From Hydractinia symbiolongicarpus (taxonomy: Eukaryota; Cnidaria; Hydrozoa; Anthoathecata; Hydractiniidae), in assembly GCF_029227915.1 (NCBI RefSeq), contig NC_079884.1:24800001-24864000 (forward strand): a DNA stretch of 64,000 nucleotides, in the 5' to 3' direction. This document shows positions 11,504 through 25,800 of the stretch, in pieces. The notes below the pieces were generated by a model. That model did no database searches, was not told the origin of the DNA, and saw nothing but the letters and a program-made list of their open reading frames with translations. Position 1 is the stretch's first letter. Each line of letters starts with the position of its first letter. Position numbers and translations under genes: made by a program.

Positions 11504-13243
11504 CTATAAAAGATAAAGTGAGCGTAAAATATACGATTAAGTTTTCGTACGTGTTGACTTTCTCGATTTCTTCTGGCTTTGCAAAATTTACAAATATGTT
11601 ACCCACAAGAAGCTTTTTGGTTCATTGACAATTGCAATCTCGCTGTTTCCATAGAGCGGTGAAAATATATGATAAAATGTTTTCCCTTTTTTAAAAGATA
11701 AGAAAAAACAATATATACATTGTTCTTATATACTTATATAACATTTTGCTAAGATGAAGAAAACAGTCTTAATGACTTCCAAAACGGAAAGAACTTGGTA
11801 GGTTTTAACCCATCGACTTTACGAAAACACGTATGGCTAGAAATTGCGCACAATGGGGATCGTCGGCGAAAAACCTTGGATATTTAGAAATGTTCTTCCA
11901 AATCTAAGAGTTACGGAAAGAATCCGAAACACTTTCACCGTTCAGAAGTTGGCTAAAAAACACGCTTGAATGACGATTTTCCGAGCAAGTATTAGGACTT
12001 GCATTGGATTTAGATGGAAATTTTAATTATTTAATAAAAGAGACGGGTTAACCCACAAAAGAGCATGCAAAAAAATATTTTTATAAAAAACGAACAACGC
12101 TCTTGTTTGAAAAAACGTGATAAAGCATTCTTGCTATGGTAACGCTAAACTGATTAACAAATATTACGTCATAAAAAACAGAGGGGTGTTTTGGACGTTT
12201 TAGTAAAAAACTTAAATTTATGGCTACTTCGAATAAGATTTAAAATGTTTATTTATATTAACTTATAGACAATTTAATTTGCTTTTATATAAAAAAAACA
12301 GAAATTTTAAGAAAATGTGTGTATGTGTCTGAAGCATTACAATATCCTTTAAACAAAGAACAACAATAGATCGTTTCTGGAAGTTATGTAAACGCTATTC
12401 TATACCCTTTTTCTTTTCTGTGTTTAAATATTACTTGGTCATATAATTTGTGCTGATAGTTCCATGACCAATTAGTCTTTAAAATTGTCGTCAACCGTAT
12501 CATTATCCTATTTCTGCATCTAAATCAAACAAAAAAAACTTTCAAAATGGTAGCTGTTATGTAAACAGGAGTAAAAGAAGCAGAGGAAGGAAATGATTGC
12601 ACTACGTACGATACGGCGTAAGCATTCTTTTTAAAAAAGGTTGTAAAAACAGCAAACGTGTGAATGAATGAAAACCAGTGATACTAAAAGTGAACTTTGA
12701 GAAGAATGGTAATAGAAACACGTTTACTTTACTGTTAGAAATTTTAGTATGAAGAAAATTCGCAGGTTTTACGTGCTTTTGTTTTTTTAATTGGCGAAAG
12801 TTTCTCGGGGCAAAAACAATAACCAAAAAGGGGCCCTGGAATTGTTACTTCGAACCGCGGAAATACATTCCGCAAAATTTAATAAAAATTTGAACCGCTA
12901 AATGATATTCCTCAGATTTTTATCTGATGGCGCTGATATTGCAAAAAAGTGCATCACAATCCCGGTCACTAAATACAGTGCAATGATTAAAAGAATTTTT
13001 CCCCAAATTATAACCAATATTTGCATAAAAATAAGATATCGCCCCTGAATTCGACACTTCCCAAAACTACAGGTTAGATGATATAAGTTACAATAAATCT
13101 TAATTTTATCAAGAGGAATTATTGTGTAAGTTTTGACACAAAATAATCCCGGTTCCCAGTAAAGTCGAAGTAGATATATGTTAAAATGTTTTTATTTAAC
13201 CCCCGGAATCTTGAAAAAAACAGAATAAAATTTTTTTTTCTTG
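11504..13243. other. Intergenic, likely 5' region of gene B
   Basis: The missing first exon and promoter of gene B should lie here or beyond. I could not identify a convincing ATG exon with a matching donor. The rest is AT-rich with no recognised gene. Confidence 0.35.
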
Positions 13244-13928
13244 TACTTTATTCGGAGAAACTTTCGCGAGAGAAACTTTTGCGTATCTAAAAACTTTTTA
13301 TGTTCTTATAAAAAAGTGACCTATATTTCTTAGATCGAAAAAGAAAAGAAGTGTTTTTTAACGATATAATTTTCTTTCTTATGGTATGTAAAAACTTCTA
13401 TTTACATATTGAGTTCATCGTCAAAATCACAAAACAGATCAAACACATCTTTTAGGCTCGTCTTCTTCCGGCTCCCTAGCATCGTCGTCATTACGGAGTT
13501 TCATACCGCGCAGGTTTGGCACTAGTGAAGCGCTTTGTAGGGACAAATTTTTGGCTTAAGTTATTTCTAAAATACCATCGTTTGAAACATTATCGCTTTT
13601 GTTTTTTTCTAAGTTTATTCCAACCTCGTTCCCAGCGCAAGTTGTCTCTTTTTTATATTGGGAGGGCAAGCAACCGCGTTTCCAGGGCAATTTTTCGCTT
13701 CTTTGATATCCGAGACGGCAAGAAGAAATTTTTTTTCTTCTAGCTGTCCGAGCCAAGTGAAGGCGAGTCAAGAAATAACTTTTAAACATGCAAAAAAAAA
13801 TTAAATTTTGGTGGATAAACTTTTGCGAATCGAAATTTAGAAAGTGTGTACTGAATAAACTTTCGCGAATGGCCAATTTTGAAACTTTCGCGAGATAAAG
13901 TCTCGCGAAAGTTTCTCCGAATAAAGTA
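13244..13928. mobile_element. TA-flanked MITE with TTCGGAGAAACTTTCGCGAGA termini
   Basis: The left end reads TA then CTTTATTCGGAGAAACTTTC. The right end is its reverse complement followed by TA. The element is 685 bp without a recognisable transposase. Further TTCGCGA words repeat just inside both ends. Short decayed relatives rich in TTCGCG occur elsewhere (about 2910-3120, 28550-28860, 31800-32040, 37560-37690). Superfamily is uncertain; Tc1/mariner is suggested only by TA. Confidence 0.65.
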
Positions 13929-15340
13929 ATTGGATTTTGCACAGACAATGATATTTTATGCAAATTTAGTGTTTCGGATGACGTCATTTGCAAAGTGCAT
14001 ACATAAGCAAAAAATTATTGCCACCACTTTGTTCCTTTTTATGACATACTTTAACTGTATCAAATTTTATTTCATCTGGAAAAGCCTATCTAAAGTAATG
14101 GAGTTCGCCCCCCCCCCCCAGATTTAGAAGCCTCACAAGGCCCCGTGTATTTAGAATTAACCCATTCTAACTTTTGCTGATGTCAGATGTTCCCCTTTTC
14201 TAAATTTTTCGGACTTTGGAGGACCTTCGTATTAATTGTTCCGTAATTTGCACATGGCAGAAATTGCGTATTAACGATGTTCAACTGACCAGCACATCTG
14301 CAAAAGCAAAAATTTAACAGTCTGCCGGCCGCCCAGTGTTGGCAAGCTGTTTATTTTGAGAAATAACCAATAAATGACCTTTTGCACTAATATTATCTAT
14401 GAGATTGTAGTAGTAAAATGGAAAGAGGATTTTATGAAGAAACACTGAAATTATTTCAAACAAAATTTAATTTTCGATTTCAACACAATTTGATCATTCG
14501 CCAAAAAAAAAAATCCATTGAACTTGGTCAACCGAAAAAATTAATTAGGCAAAATGCAAAAATTTTGCGCATTTGCGAATCTAGAATTTTATTTCAAAAA
14601 TTTCTGACAATAAATAAATTGTTTTATATCGACAAATATATAATATAACCTTCCACTGCTGTGCAACTGTATCTCAAACTCTCCCAGGGAACAGAGGTGT
14701 TAAGAATTGCTTTCTATGAACAACGCAGTAAAAAACTGTCTTGTAACATAACCTTGTATGTGTAAGCTAGATAGAGAAAAACATACTCATCAAAATTGAA
14801 AATCTTATCTTACCTTCCTTTTACTTTTCCTAATACGGAATCTTCGCTAACCATATTCCGAATGCGTTTCTTATCATTATCCCTTTTTTACCCTCTAACC
14901 AATCTTATATACTGAGTTCTTATGTAGACAAAAAGCCGTAGACAAAAACCCTGTTAGCCTTAGTAAAAACACCGATCAAAATTCTGACTAAAAATTATGC
15001 TTACCCGATGACAAACAGAAAATTATACTTTTCGTTTGCTTTTCACTTGCATTTGGGTACAAATCATACTGCATTGAAAAATACTGATCTTTATTTATAT
15101 TCCATGAATCGCGGATGTTAATTATTCATGTGAAGAACAAGTCAGCTATTTTATAAATATATTTAAATATTTATAAGAAATTGTAGTTTTAAAAACGACT
15201 AGAAGATTCTGTGACGATGCAAAATTTACTGTGTTTGAGATTTTTCATTCTGCACTGTCTGTTAGTTACTCTTACATGCCGATTGAGTATTAAAATAAAT
15301 AAAAGGTTTACCAGGAACCCGGCTGAAATTTCAGGTTATG
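13929..15340. other. Intergenic, no gene recognised
   Basis: AT-rich. A C-homopolymer tract lies near 14107-14120. A 76-codon plus-strand frame at 14418-14648 is low complexity and not supported. Confidence 0.4.
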
Positions 15341-15341
15341 G

Positions 15342-15416
15342 TGCCGTAGCTAAGTGGTTATAACTCTCCCAAGGAGCCAATTCCCCTTGACGGCGATTCA
15401 ATTTAGGGGAGGTGGC
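15342..15416 (+). repeat. Possible tRNA-derived SINE head
   Basis: A polymerase III box A match (TAGCTAAGTGGTTA, 15347-15360) is followed about 30 bases later by a box B-like GGCGATTCAAT (15392-15402), the usual tRNA spacing. The sequence starts GCCGTAG as a tRNA acceptor strand might. The cloverleaf is imperfect, so a SINE head is likelier than a working tRNA gene. The tail runs into the MITE at 15437. Confidence 0.4.
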
Positions 15417-15436
15417 ATATTGTGTGGGCCGTTGGA

Positions 15437-15838
15437 TACCGCAATGGTCCAATTAAATGCCCAGCACTTTTTAAGTTCCCCCTCCCCCCTCCCCCCCCCC
15501 CCCCCCCTCAAATAAGCGCCTAGATGACTTTCTGAAAGTTCAAGAAGCCCCTCCCCCTTGAATAAGCGCCCACCTGATAAAAGAGGGCGCTTAATTGAAA
15601 ATTTCCTGGAGAAACTGGGCGCTTATTTAAAAAGAAGATGATGATCGATGCGTTGTATAAAAGGCAAAACTAAAAAACCCTAGAAAGTCTAAACTTCATT
15701 TGTTACATCTTTTGTCCAGTTTTATTTTTCACGAGAAAAAACAAAATTGAAAATTACCGTTGTCTTTAATTTGTATACAATTAGGAAAAATTCATAAGCG
15801 CCCATCATGCCAGGGCGCTTGTTTGAATCATTACGGTA
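15437..15838. mobile_element. Second TA-CCGTAAT family MITE, diverged
   Basis: Ends read TACCGCAATGGTCC and ATTACGGTA, an imperfect inverted repeat matching the element at 520-979. Sub-terminal motifs are of the AATAAGCGCC type, in both orientations, next to a long C tract. No coding frame. It is immediately downstream of a SINE-like head. Confidence 0.6.
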
Positions 15839-16883
15839 TACGCACTATCAGTAAACATAAAACGGGAACAGTTTTCTGAAAGTTGGTGTCATTCGAAGCG
15901 TAGCTTTTGTTGTTGCAGGGGGTAATTTGGGGTCCTAAACATTAAAAAAATGCTTTTTCCCTTTCCCATATTCTGATATCACAATTACCACTTTTCAAAA
16001 CTTATTTTCTCCAGAAATGAATGAAGGCAAACAATATAAAATGTTAATATATAATGTATGTATATTGATCTTAACTGTGAAAACAGAGAATTCTAGGAAG
16101 GAGAACGATCGCAAATCTGTTTTAAAACATGCAGGGGGTAGGGAACTAGCAAGCATGTGGTGCGCGAGCGGAGAATAAAAGTGTTTGTTTGTCGTTGCTT
16201 GGTGAATCGGTTACCGTATATCAACAACATCGAATGTTTTGACTCGCTCATTAATAATCACACAAGGAGCTTTTGAACATTCAAGATGTTAAGACGAGCC
16301 TATAAAAACAAACAACAGACAACTGCGTATTTCAGATTACTTTTCGCTCCTTTTGATATCGTTTACAGGCTCGTGCTTTTGCATCTCTCAGTTTTTTTTG
16401 TATAATGCATTTTATTTATCACCTTTTTTGTCGCTTTGATAAGCGAAACTTAGATAAGTACGGCTTTTTTAACCTTTCAATTGAATTGAAGTGATATTTT
16501 GAGCTTTAGTTGGTAGCTAGGGAAATGGATAAATGGGCTACTAGCCGTAGCTATATAAATAATATTGTTTATTATTAGATAAGTATGAACAGAATTTTTA
16601 TGTTATAAAGTGGCAGATAGCTATGGATGTTAGTTATCTAGCTAATTTATAAATTTCAGTCACACCATGTAATAGCTAGTTATAGCTAGCTAGCTATTAA
16701 TTATTTATGTTTCTAGCTAGCTATGTTTCTCAAAATTATATATTTCTTGTTTTTTAAATTATGGATGAACATAATTTTTTGTGTTAATGTTGCTATGGTA
16801 AAACTAACCTTTACAATTTACTTTTGAACTTTTCAAAACGATAAGATATAAGAATATAGCTATGTTGCCTAAATTTCTTTGAA
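15839..16883 (+). promoter_or_regulatory. 5' flank of the FHAD1-like gene
   Basis: AT-rich sequence upstream of the start codon at 16884; the promoter and 5' UTR should lie here. No core promoter motif can be assigned with confidence. At 16640-16730 the word AGCTAGCTAGCTAT repeats as a short palindromic simple repeat. Confidence 0.3.
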
Positions 16884-19800
16884 ATGGCTGGTGGGTTTGA
16901 AATTCTTATTGAAGATGATGAAACTAATACTATATTTCAGTATGAAAAGCGTGTGAACAAAATGAAAGGCTCGATACGAAATCTTGAAGATGGGAAAACC
17001 TATCACTTACAGCAAATGTATAACTCTGTTGGAAGAGATAATTGTGACATAAACATTACTGTAAGTAGACTTCAAACAATTTTGACTAAAAACAAAACAT
17101 ACTCATGTAGTAGGAACAATGGTGTATATATAGCTATATGGAATATTATTAGGAAACATAGACATGTTGTTGTATACAGTCAGAATGTAAGCTTCTACAT
17201 GCATGCTATATAAACCTTTTCCTGCAAGCTGAAAGCCCTTTTATTTTTCGTTTATCGTGATTACTTCTTTAATGATCCATGTGAGCTATGTTGCGAGTGA
17301 TTTAACAAAAGCTTCATGATAAAACAATACAGTAATTATTCTAATAACTACAAGTTTCATTGTTAAACTTATTGAAAATAAAATTGCCATAGGTATTAGT
17401 GAGAAATATTAAAATTTAACAACTTGTTAATTACGTGAAAAAAATACAAATAAATTGCGCACAAAATTATTGTTATTAGAAGGTTTTACATATATATATG
17501 TTTTTTTAAAATTTTTGAGATAAGCATATTTTAGAACAAATATACATCTTTCCCAATGTTTTATTTTAGCCTTTTGGCCGTCCTTAATTAATTATTGGTG
17601 TGCCATTTTCCGACTCGTAGTTTTGTTTCAGGGTCGGTCGGTCAGCAGATTATTTTGTTGCCTTTTCGTCAGACAAAAAAAAAATATCATTTTATGTCTA
17701 CTTTGGTCTTTTCGGCAGCCTCGCTGTAATACGCTGGGTCTAATTTTTAACATCCAGGAAATGCACATTACAATCGTTACATTTCAGAATTATGTTTGTT
17801 GTCGTTTTAGTCCTCATGTATCTAGTCCTCATGTATCTAGTGTATCTAAATACATATGATACATATAAACAAATATAGCTGCTTGAAGTGTGCTATTGCG
17901 GTGTACTCCTTTGTTTTTAATATTCATTTGCTTAGCCATTTGTTTGCTACATTTTTATTTAACTGTACTTATACTTTATGGAAAAATAATTTGAGTTAAT
18001 AGTTTAACTGTTTTTGGGTCAGAAATTGGCGAAATGCTGGAAAAATAAAATAAATGTTGAAAATTTTCTTAATTTGTCTAAACCGTTCCATTTTTCAGGA
18101 TTTGATTGATTGACATAATTTTTAAATTTTCTAAAGTAACAAACTGTTCCAGAAACATATCCAAGTGATTAAAACAATGGTTAATTTTTTTAAAAATCTA
18201 TTTTGGCTGTAAGTGGCATTTTCAGTTCATTAAAAGTGGTTATAATCCTGAAAGTGAAATAAATATAAAAACAGTATTTACACTAATTAAAATACATGTT
18301 TAAAACTTGATTGTTAATTTACTGCTCCTGAACTCATATTCTGTGTTTAATGACGGTTTAATTTCTCTGATAAATAAGGCTTCCAATGTTAAGAAATGTT
18401 GACTACCACGGTTAGTACTGGCAAGGGTTTTGACGTCAGTCACATCAACTCGGTGTACATAATTATCGAAAGGGGAACAAACTGGTTTATTACGACCATT
18501 TTTGTGTTCTCTATCATGCAAATAAATGTTTATGAACATATTTTACATGGCTAGTCTCACAAATGTCAAGAGTATAATTGCAGAAGGTGCTATGGCTTAG
18601 AGTATTTAATGCTTATGCAGACCCAATTAGTGCTCTACCACACAACTCCCTGCAACATCCAATGACCCACACTTCTCATTTTCACTTATATGACTCGAAT
18701 TAATCCAGTGCTATGATAAAATTCACTCTCCCATATTCAATTGTCACCACAGGGAATATAATCCTGGTCTCCTGCACAAAAAAGAGTTATAATATTTAAG
18801 CTATGACATACCAAAGTTTTTCATACATGTATAAATATAATAAAAAAGTTATCTTTGTTTTTGTTTTAAGTCCCTACCCCTTGGTGGTAGACATGCAGTT
18901 ATTCAATACAACGATCAAATAAACTGTTTTACAATTGAGGATTCCCATTCACCTCACCGTGTATATGTTAACGACTGCCGTATCCAAAATGCTTCTGTTC
19001 GATTAGCTCATGGTGATATTATCAGGTTTGGGCATGGTAAGTTGAATAATTATATTGTAGCATTTCTCAGAAAAAAGTCGTTCTATTAAATGATCAAATT
19101 TAATATTTGGATGGCATGGTGCATTTACAATTTTTAAATTTTTTAAACACATCAGGTTTTTTTCACTCAATTATTATTATTATTTTTTTCGAAAATGTAT
19201 TTCCTTTTTTATAAATCTATTAATTTATTGGAAAAGGCATAAAACTAACATCCTTAACAACTGAAGGACTGTGGGAAAAATTAGTTAAAAATTATTTTGA
19301 AAAAAAAATGGTAAAGTAGAGAGTATAATCGATATAATGTGACAATGTGATATAAATATAAAGATGATTTATTTGTATGCTATAATGAATTTACAAATTG
19401 TAATAACTCAGAATATATTGCAACCATTCCTTTTTTTAATAAGGTGGACCAAGATTTGATGTACTTCTTGACATTCAAAGTAATCCACCAGTAGTTACCC
19501 AACAAGCCTGGAATGACGGTCATTTAATAAAAAATTCAAACCTTCCTTATCTACCACTTCAAACTTCGACTAACAATACAAGTAAGCCATATTCCACCAT
19601 TTCTTATGGAAGACACAATGGGTACCATGGCCATAACAAACCCACAGAAGTACCAACGGTTAGTATTAATTTACAACAAAAACTTTAAAATATAAAATTA
19701 TTCTTATATTTTAAACATTTAAAGTGTTTCAAACTACAATTTGCACCAAAATGAAAACAAGAGGAATAGCAAACAGGGGAATTGTAACAAACTCATGAGT

Positions 19801-22800
19801 ACCAAAAGAAGAAAGTACAAGTTACATGGGAAAGAGGAAATAACCTAACTTATACTGCACACAATTATTCAACCTTGCTAGTGATATTTTTTTGTCTTTG
19901 CAGAACATAGTCCCTCATCCCCCTCCACGGCAACGTCCAGTCAGCGCAAACCCTGCGAATGGAGTGTTTTTAGCATCATCAACACGACCAATGTCATCAA
20001 CACTTCCAAAAGATTATTCAGGTGTGGTTCGAAAAATAATTTTAATTTAAATTTGTTTTTGTTTATTATGCCCTTTTTTGAGAATTTATGTCCTGTATTT
20101 TTAACTGACCATTTTTTGTTTTGTTTAATATGCTTAGGCTGGAAGACTTCAGAACAAGTCAAAGAATTAGTAAGCCTTTATTCTTTTTGTATTATTTTCT
20201 ATTGTTTACATGTGCTCTTTTTGTTGATATTATACTATGTTTTCATTTGAGCTGTAAAGGCGATTGCGAGAGGTCAACTTCATACTTTCTTTATAACATG
20301 TATATACATTAACCGTTAAAATATATACAATTTGTTTTAAAAATGAATGCCCGAAACAGACTATGTAGTTAACACATACAAAAAATTTTTAGGAATCCCG
20401 ATTAACAAAAATGGGTGATAATTTGAATCGACTAACAACTCTTGAGAACGAATGTTATCAGAAAGATAATACCATCATGAATTTACAAAATGAAGTTGAT
20501 AATCTACGTAGAGCACTTGATGATTACAATATGTAAGTGTTTTTTTATACAATATAACCAAATGTTGTGTGACAGAGCATAAAAGTACCTGTACATTGTC
20601 TCTAGTTAGATATTTTAATATTTGTGACATTTTTTTATAGTTCCATTGCAGATGAGCATGCTCGAAGATTAGCCATGTTGCAATCTCAAGTTACGTATAA
20701 AGATGAGGAAATAAGACATTTACAGGATGAAAACAGAAGACTGGTAACTAATACCATATAGATAATAATATATTGTGATTTTATTCTTTGTGTTATTAGT
20801 ATTATATAAATAAACAAATATAGGCTTATTGCTAACATTTGTTATAATGAATGTTTATTGAATGCAGTTTTCTCTACCATAAGTTCTATAAAAGCTAATT
20901 TATGATATTTTTTTTTTGATTGTTTAGAAATCAGAGAGGGATTATTCTAACTATTCAACCAATCAAATAGCAGATATGAAAACACAGTTATCACGTCATG
21001 AACAAAACATTGCCATGATGGAAACTGAAATGCGGAAAGCTAATCAGGAGAAATCACAAATGGCCATGTTAGTGAATACATTGCAAAAAGAAATTACAGC
21101 AAAAGATGTGCTCTTGAAGAAAGCCAAAACAGAGACAGAAAAATATAAAGTTGATAATCGAAACAAACAATTGGAAATTTCCACCCTAGCAGCAAAGGTT
21201 TGAGATAAATCATTTTGTATTCTTTAGTTTGTTATTATTGTTATTTTTATTTTTTTGCGTGATTTTTATTTGGTTAGTTTTCCGGCAACAGTACTTCTGT
21301 GTTTAGATTGCGAAGCAAACTGCTGTTCGTGAAGCAGAAATAGAATTAAAAAAGAGAGAAGAAGAAATTGGAAACCTACGTTATGTGAGAATTTTAGTTT
21401 AAGTTACAGCTGCTTTTATAGCACAACATATACAGTATATCTCCAGTAAACCTCCACTAACGTAGACAAAAGAAGGTACAAAAGGTTTATTCTAATTGAA
21501 TTGGAATCTTAAGGAATAAAAAAATGAAAGAAAAAGAGATTTCTTTCTCTTCTTTTCATGAATAAAGAAAAACATAATTTTCCTATTAATATACTTGCTG
21601 CGTAAATACTGAAGCACTGTCCAACACAACTGTAATAATATTAGAAAGGGACAAGTATTTAGGTACATTCAACATTCTTTCTTTTAGAGATTACGAACAA
21701 CAGAAGAAAAATTAAATAAGCATTTATCAACATTCTCAGAAATTGAAGATTCGTTGTCTCAATCTACTTACACCGTGTCAGAATTTGAAAAGGTATGTGG
21801 TGTTCAATTTTTGAAAAAAAAATCTTCATTTTTTGCAAGATTATTATTGTGGGTGAATGATATTGTCAATTTTTAATATGTTGATTTTTATTATATTTCT
21901 TGCCTTCTTCCCATCCTATAAATATCATTTGGTTGATGTGTTTTTTTAATGTGCCCTGCAATCTTTCTGTACAGCCTTAAAATATTCGACTGACATTTGG
22001 TGAAATTTCTCTTTTAAGCAAAATCAAGGAATTTTAATGATATTATATATTCTGGATTTATTGCGTATTTATATTACTTAAATGAGTTTCTTTAGTGATA
22101 ACCAGGTTCCTTAGATCTTTACTTCAGACAATAATATATGTTCATGATATTTTTGTACAGACCAATAAATCTTTGCATGATGAGTTGCAACATTCAAGAA
22201 TACGCTGCAGTCAGCTTGAACGTGACGAACAAGCAATGAGAATTGAACTTCAAAATTTTAAACGAAAGGTATATGCATATGTTTCTCTAGTATTATTTAT
22301 TTTAGAATTTACATCATTGCATACTCTATTTGTTATTAAACCCTTATTTCATATGTTCCCGATTGATTTAACTGATTTTAATTTAATTGTAAAAATATTG
22401 CATTGTTTTACACCCAAACAAAGTTAAAGAAAGTTTCAGTTTCTCACAACAAATGCTTACATTTGGTAACTGTGACCTTTGTTTGTTTATTTCTTAGTAT
22501 GATAAGTTTCATAAAAGAATTGCAGAGTTTATTGGTCAAGAAGGCAAGAAGTTTTCATCTGTTCTTGAAGATGAAGATGTGGTTAACTATATACATGAAT
22601 TGAAAGATGAGCGAGACAATGCACAAAACAGACTAGAAGAAGTACTAACAGAAAAGGTTTGACTTCGTTTGTTAGAAATTGCATTTCACAAATTACTGGT
22701 TTACATATATCTTATTCATTCTCTTTAATCTCACAAATTTTTGAATATTTTTATGTAAATGATCACACAGTATGGTAATTAGTAATAGAAACTAATTTTC

Positions 22801-25800
22801 GATGATAAGTTTACAAAGTATTTATGTAGAAGATTTGTAGTTCGCAAAATAATCTTTCTTATAACACAATTTGTATACATAGTATGGACTGCCAGGCAGT
22901 ATTCTGGACAAAGTTTATTTCTCAGACCTCATTTATGACTATTTAAAAGTATCAGCAGTTCTATTTATTTTTTGTTGTTGTTCATTGAAATCACGCATCT
23001 CTTTGGCTTTTTTTTCAAAGGAATTAGATTTCGGCATATGCTATATTTCTTTTTAGCTTCGATTGGAGGAGGAACAAGTCGATAATTCATCATTGGATAT
23101 GTTACGTGATATATTGTCTGGCATAGAAAAGAGGCTAATACAAAATGGTAGATCATGTAAATATTTGCAAAATGAGTTAAATCTGATACAAAACTTTGAG
23201 GTTCCAGATCAGTTGCATTGGATAAAGGTAAGATGTACATTTAAAAAGGGGAAATCACACCTCCTAAAATGCCGTTAATAATGTAAAAAATGAAGACTCC
23301 CCTAAAATCTCCTAAATAACCTTAAATTTGAACCAACTATGTTAATTTTTTCCTAAAAAATAAATTTTTTATAAGACAATTATTTTTTCTTTTCAAGTAT
23401 TTATTTTTTTTATTGTCTTTTTTTAAAAAAACAGATTATTAGTATATATGTTGGAAAAGGTTCGATATTAGGAAGTTCTTAATGTTTTAGTCACCTAAAT
23501 TTTGACCTGAAGAGAGGGATTTTAAAATTATAAAAGCTTTCTAAAAACGGTATAGATTGAAGAGAGGGATTTCAAAATTATAAAAGCTCTCTAAAAACGG
23601 TGAAACAAAATTTCATCAATTTTTTTTTTGTGAAATATAATTCTAGCAAAATATTAGGACTTTCCAAATTCGCGAAAATTAGCTCTCTTAAAAATTAATT
23701 TACTTCAGGTACACACTGTATACTTCTTGGTATCTTTGATGTGTTGCAAGTATTTTTTTAAAGGGAAGTCAGTGAATAATTTACAGTTGCATAAATATTC
23801 TTACTTTAACTGTACTTAAATTAATAAAGAATTAAAGGGAGAAAACATCTATTAAGGTAGAAGATAGAAATACTTTTTGTAGAGAAAAAGTTAAAAGCAT
23901 TAACTAATTTTATCAACAGTTATTTGTGCAATGTTTTCTGACAGCAAGACTGTCAAAAACGTAGTCAAATACATGTGCCTTTTGACTTGAAACTGTTACT
24001 TTCCAAAGCTCTAAACTATTTCTGTTCTTCTTCTAGAGCTTTATCACAGCTTTGTTATCGCAAGAGTATGATTGGGAACAAGAAATAGAAAATGCTTTAG
24101 AATCAATGATCGACGAAACAGCAGATCAAGGAATTGATCCATCTGTGTTGATTAAACGTTTGCACGAAAAATTAAATATTAATGCAAATCAAATCCATGA
24201 CCTGGAAGTCAGGTATATTGCTTGTATATTTCGTCAGCTTTTTCATGTTCTTTTTTTCTTATAAGTGCAAAGTTTTAAATTGAGTTGATCGTTATTAGTC
24301 AACCTTCTTTCACATTTTAATGCGTATGACACTTGCCATAAGGAGTAGTTAGCAGAACCAATTTTTTTTTTGTTAAAAATTTTTGTCTTTTTCAAGAATT
24401 TCGCTAATGTTATGTTTACCCGTAAATATAAGCGATTTCTTTTAGTATGAAAAAATAGGGACTTTGAGAAACAAGAATGGGACCTGTGAAAGGAGATGGC
24501 CCTGTCCTTGTTTTGTAAGATAGATAATTATGTTGGTTCAGCGCGTGTTTGTTCTTGGGTTTGTCAGAGCACATCTAGCAAGCCTAGCATGACTACACTC
24601 TTTGCTTCATCGACAGTCATATAAAAAAATTACAACAATTTGCAAATAAGTTGAATTTCTTTAAAAACTTTGTACATCTGTGATAAATTCTTTGTCAGAT
24701 GCCACTTGCAATCAAGCTTTAAATTGTGTTTTTGTGTTTTTGTCTTTCTGATTTTCATTATGTAACATATGATGCAACATGCTATTTCTTACTATTTAGA
24801 TATGCTATTAGTCCCAGAAGGCGTTATAAAAGGTTAACATATAAACTTTATAACTTAATATTTATAACTAAAATAAAAGTAATAAATAATAAATGGTAAA
24901 ATATAAATATAGATTATTAAAATAAAGGTTGAAATATGTGTTATTATCCAAGACACCCCGTGTCTTAGCGTTTGCTGGCTGTTCACTTATATTGCTAATA
25001 ATGGTGTTTGTTATACCTTTAAACATTGACCTTGCGAACTAAACAAACATTAGGATCAGATTTTGCACAACACCAGATCTCCTTAATAGCATTTGGAGTA
25101 GTGGGTCAACCTCTCCTCTTCATTTTTTCTCCTTTCTGCTTTTGATATCTATTTAAAAGCACAGTTTCTAATGTCTATGTTAAGGTTCTTCGTCATTTAT
25201 TGCAGTGCTACCGTTTTAGGTTCGTTTCAATGCATTTTTTGTTGTTCCTTTGTCAACGTTGTTTTTTTCTTCTGTACTTTAAACTCATCATCTACCTTGA
25301 TGTATCTATTTCTCAACCATTTTTCAGGATAAATTCATCCGAATACGAACAATCCCAACTGTACAATGATCTAAAGGAAAAAATCAAAGAAAAATACAAG
25401 AAGAAAACCGAGAAGGCTTTAAAAGAATATAAAAGCGCTGAGGAGATTAAATTTGAAAATAGAATGCGTGAAGTGTTGGAGGAAGAACAGGAGAAGTTAT
25501 CATCAGCTTTGCAAACACAAAAAGAACTTTATGAAAGCGAACTTGGTAGCGTTTCCAATTTATCAATCGTAAGTAAAGAAAAAGTGATTTTTTTGACTTT
25601 TTTTGATTTTTTTTATTATTATTATTAAATGTACAATGTGCTTGTATCCTGTAACACGCATAAATGTAAAAAAATCCATTACAAAACTAACTCCATAAGA
25701 GGAGGGAAGATGAAAAAGGGTAGATGAAAAAAAAAATTAACAATATTGGGTATCGGCTAAAATTTATTGATGTCATATAAAACAAAACACGAAACTAGCT

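Noticed and set aside
18561-18790. tRNA-like words (GTGGTAGAGCACT on the minus strand) in FHAD1 intron 1
   Set aside because: Box A-like only; no acceptable box B or cloverleaf at the right distance.
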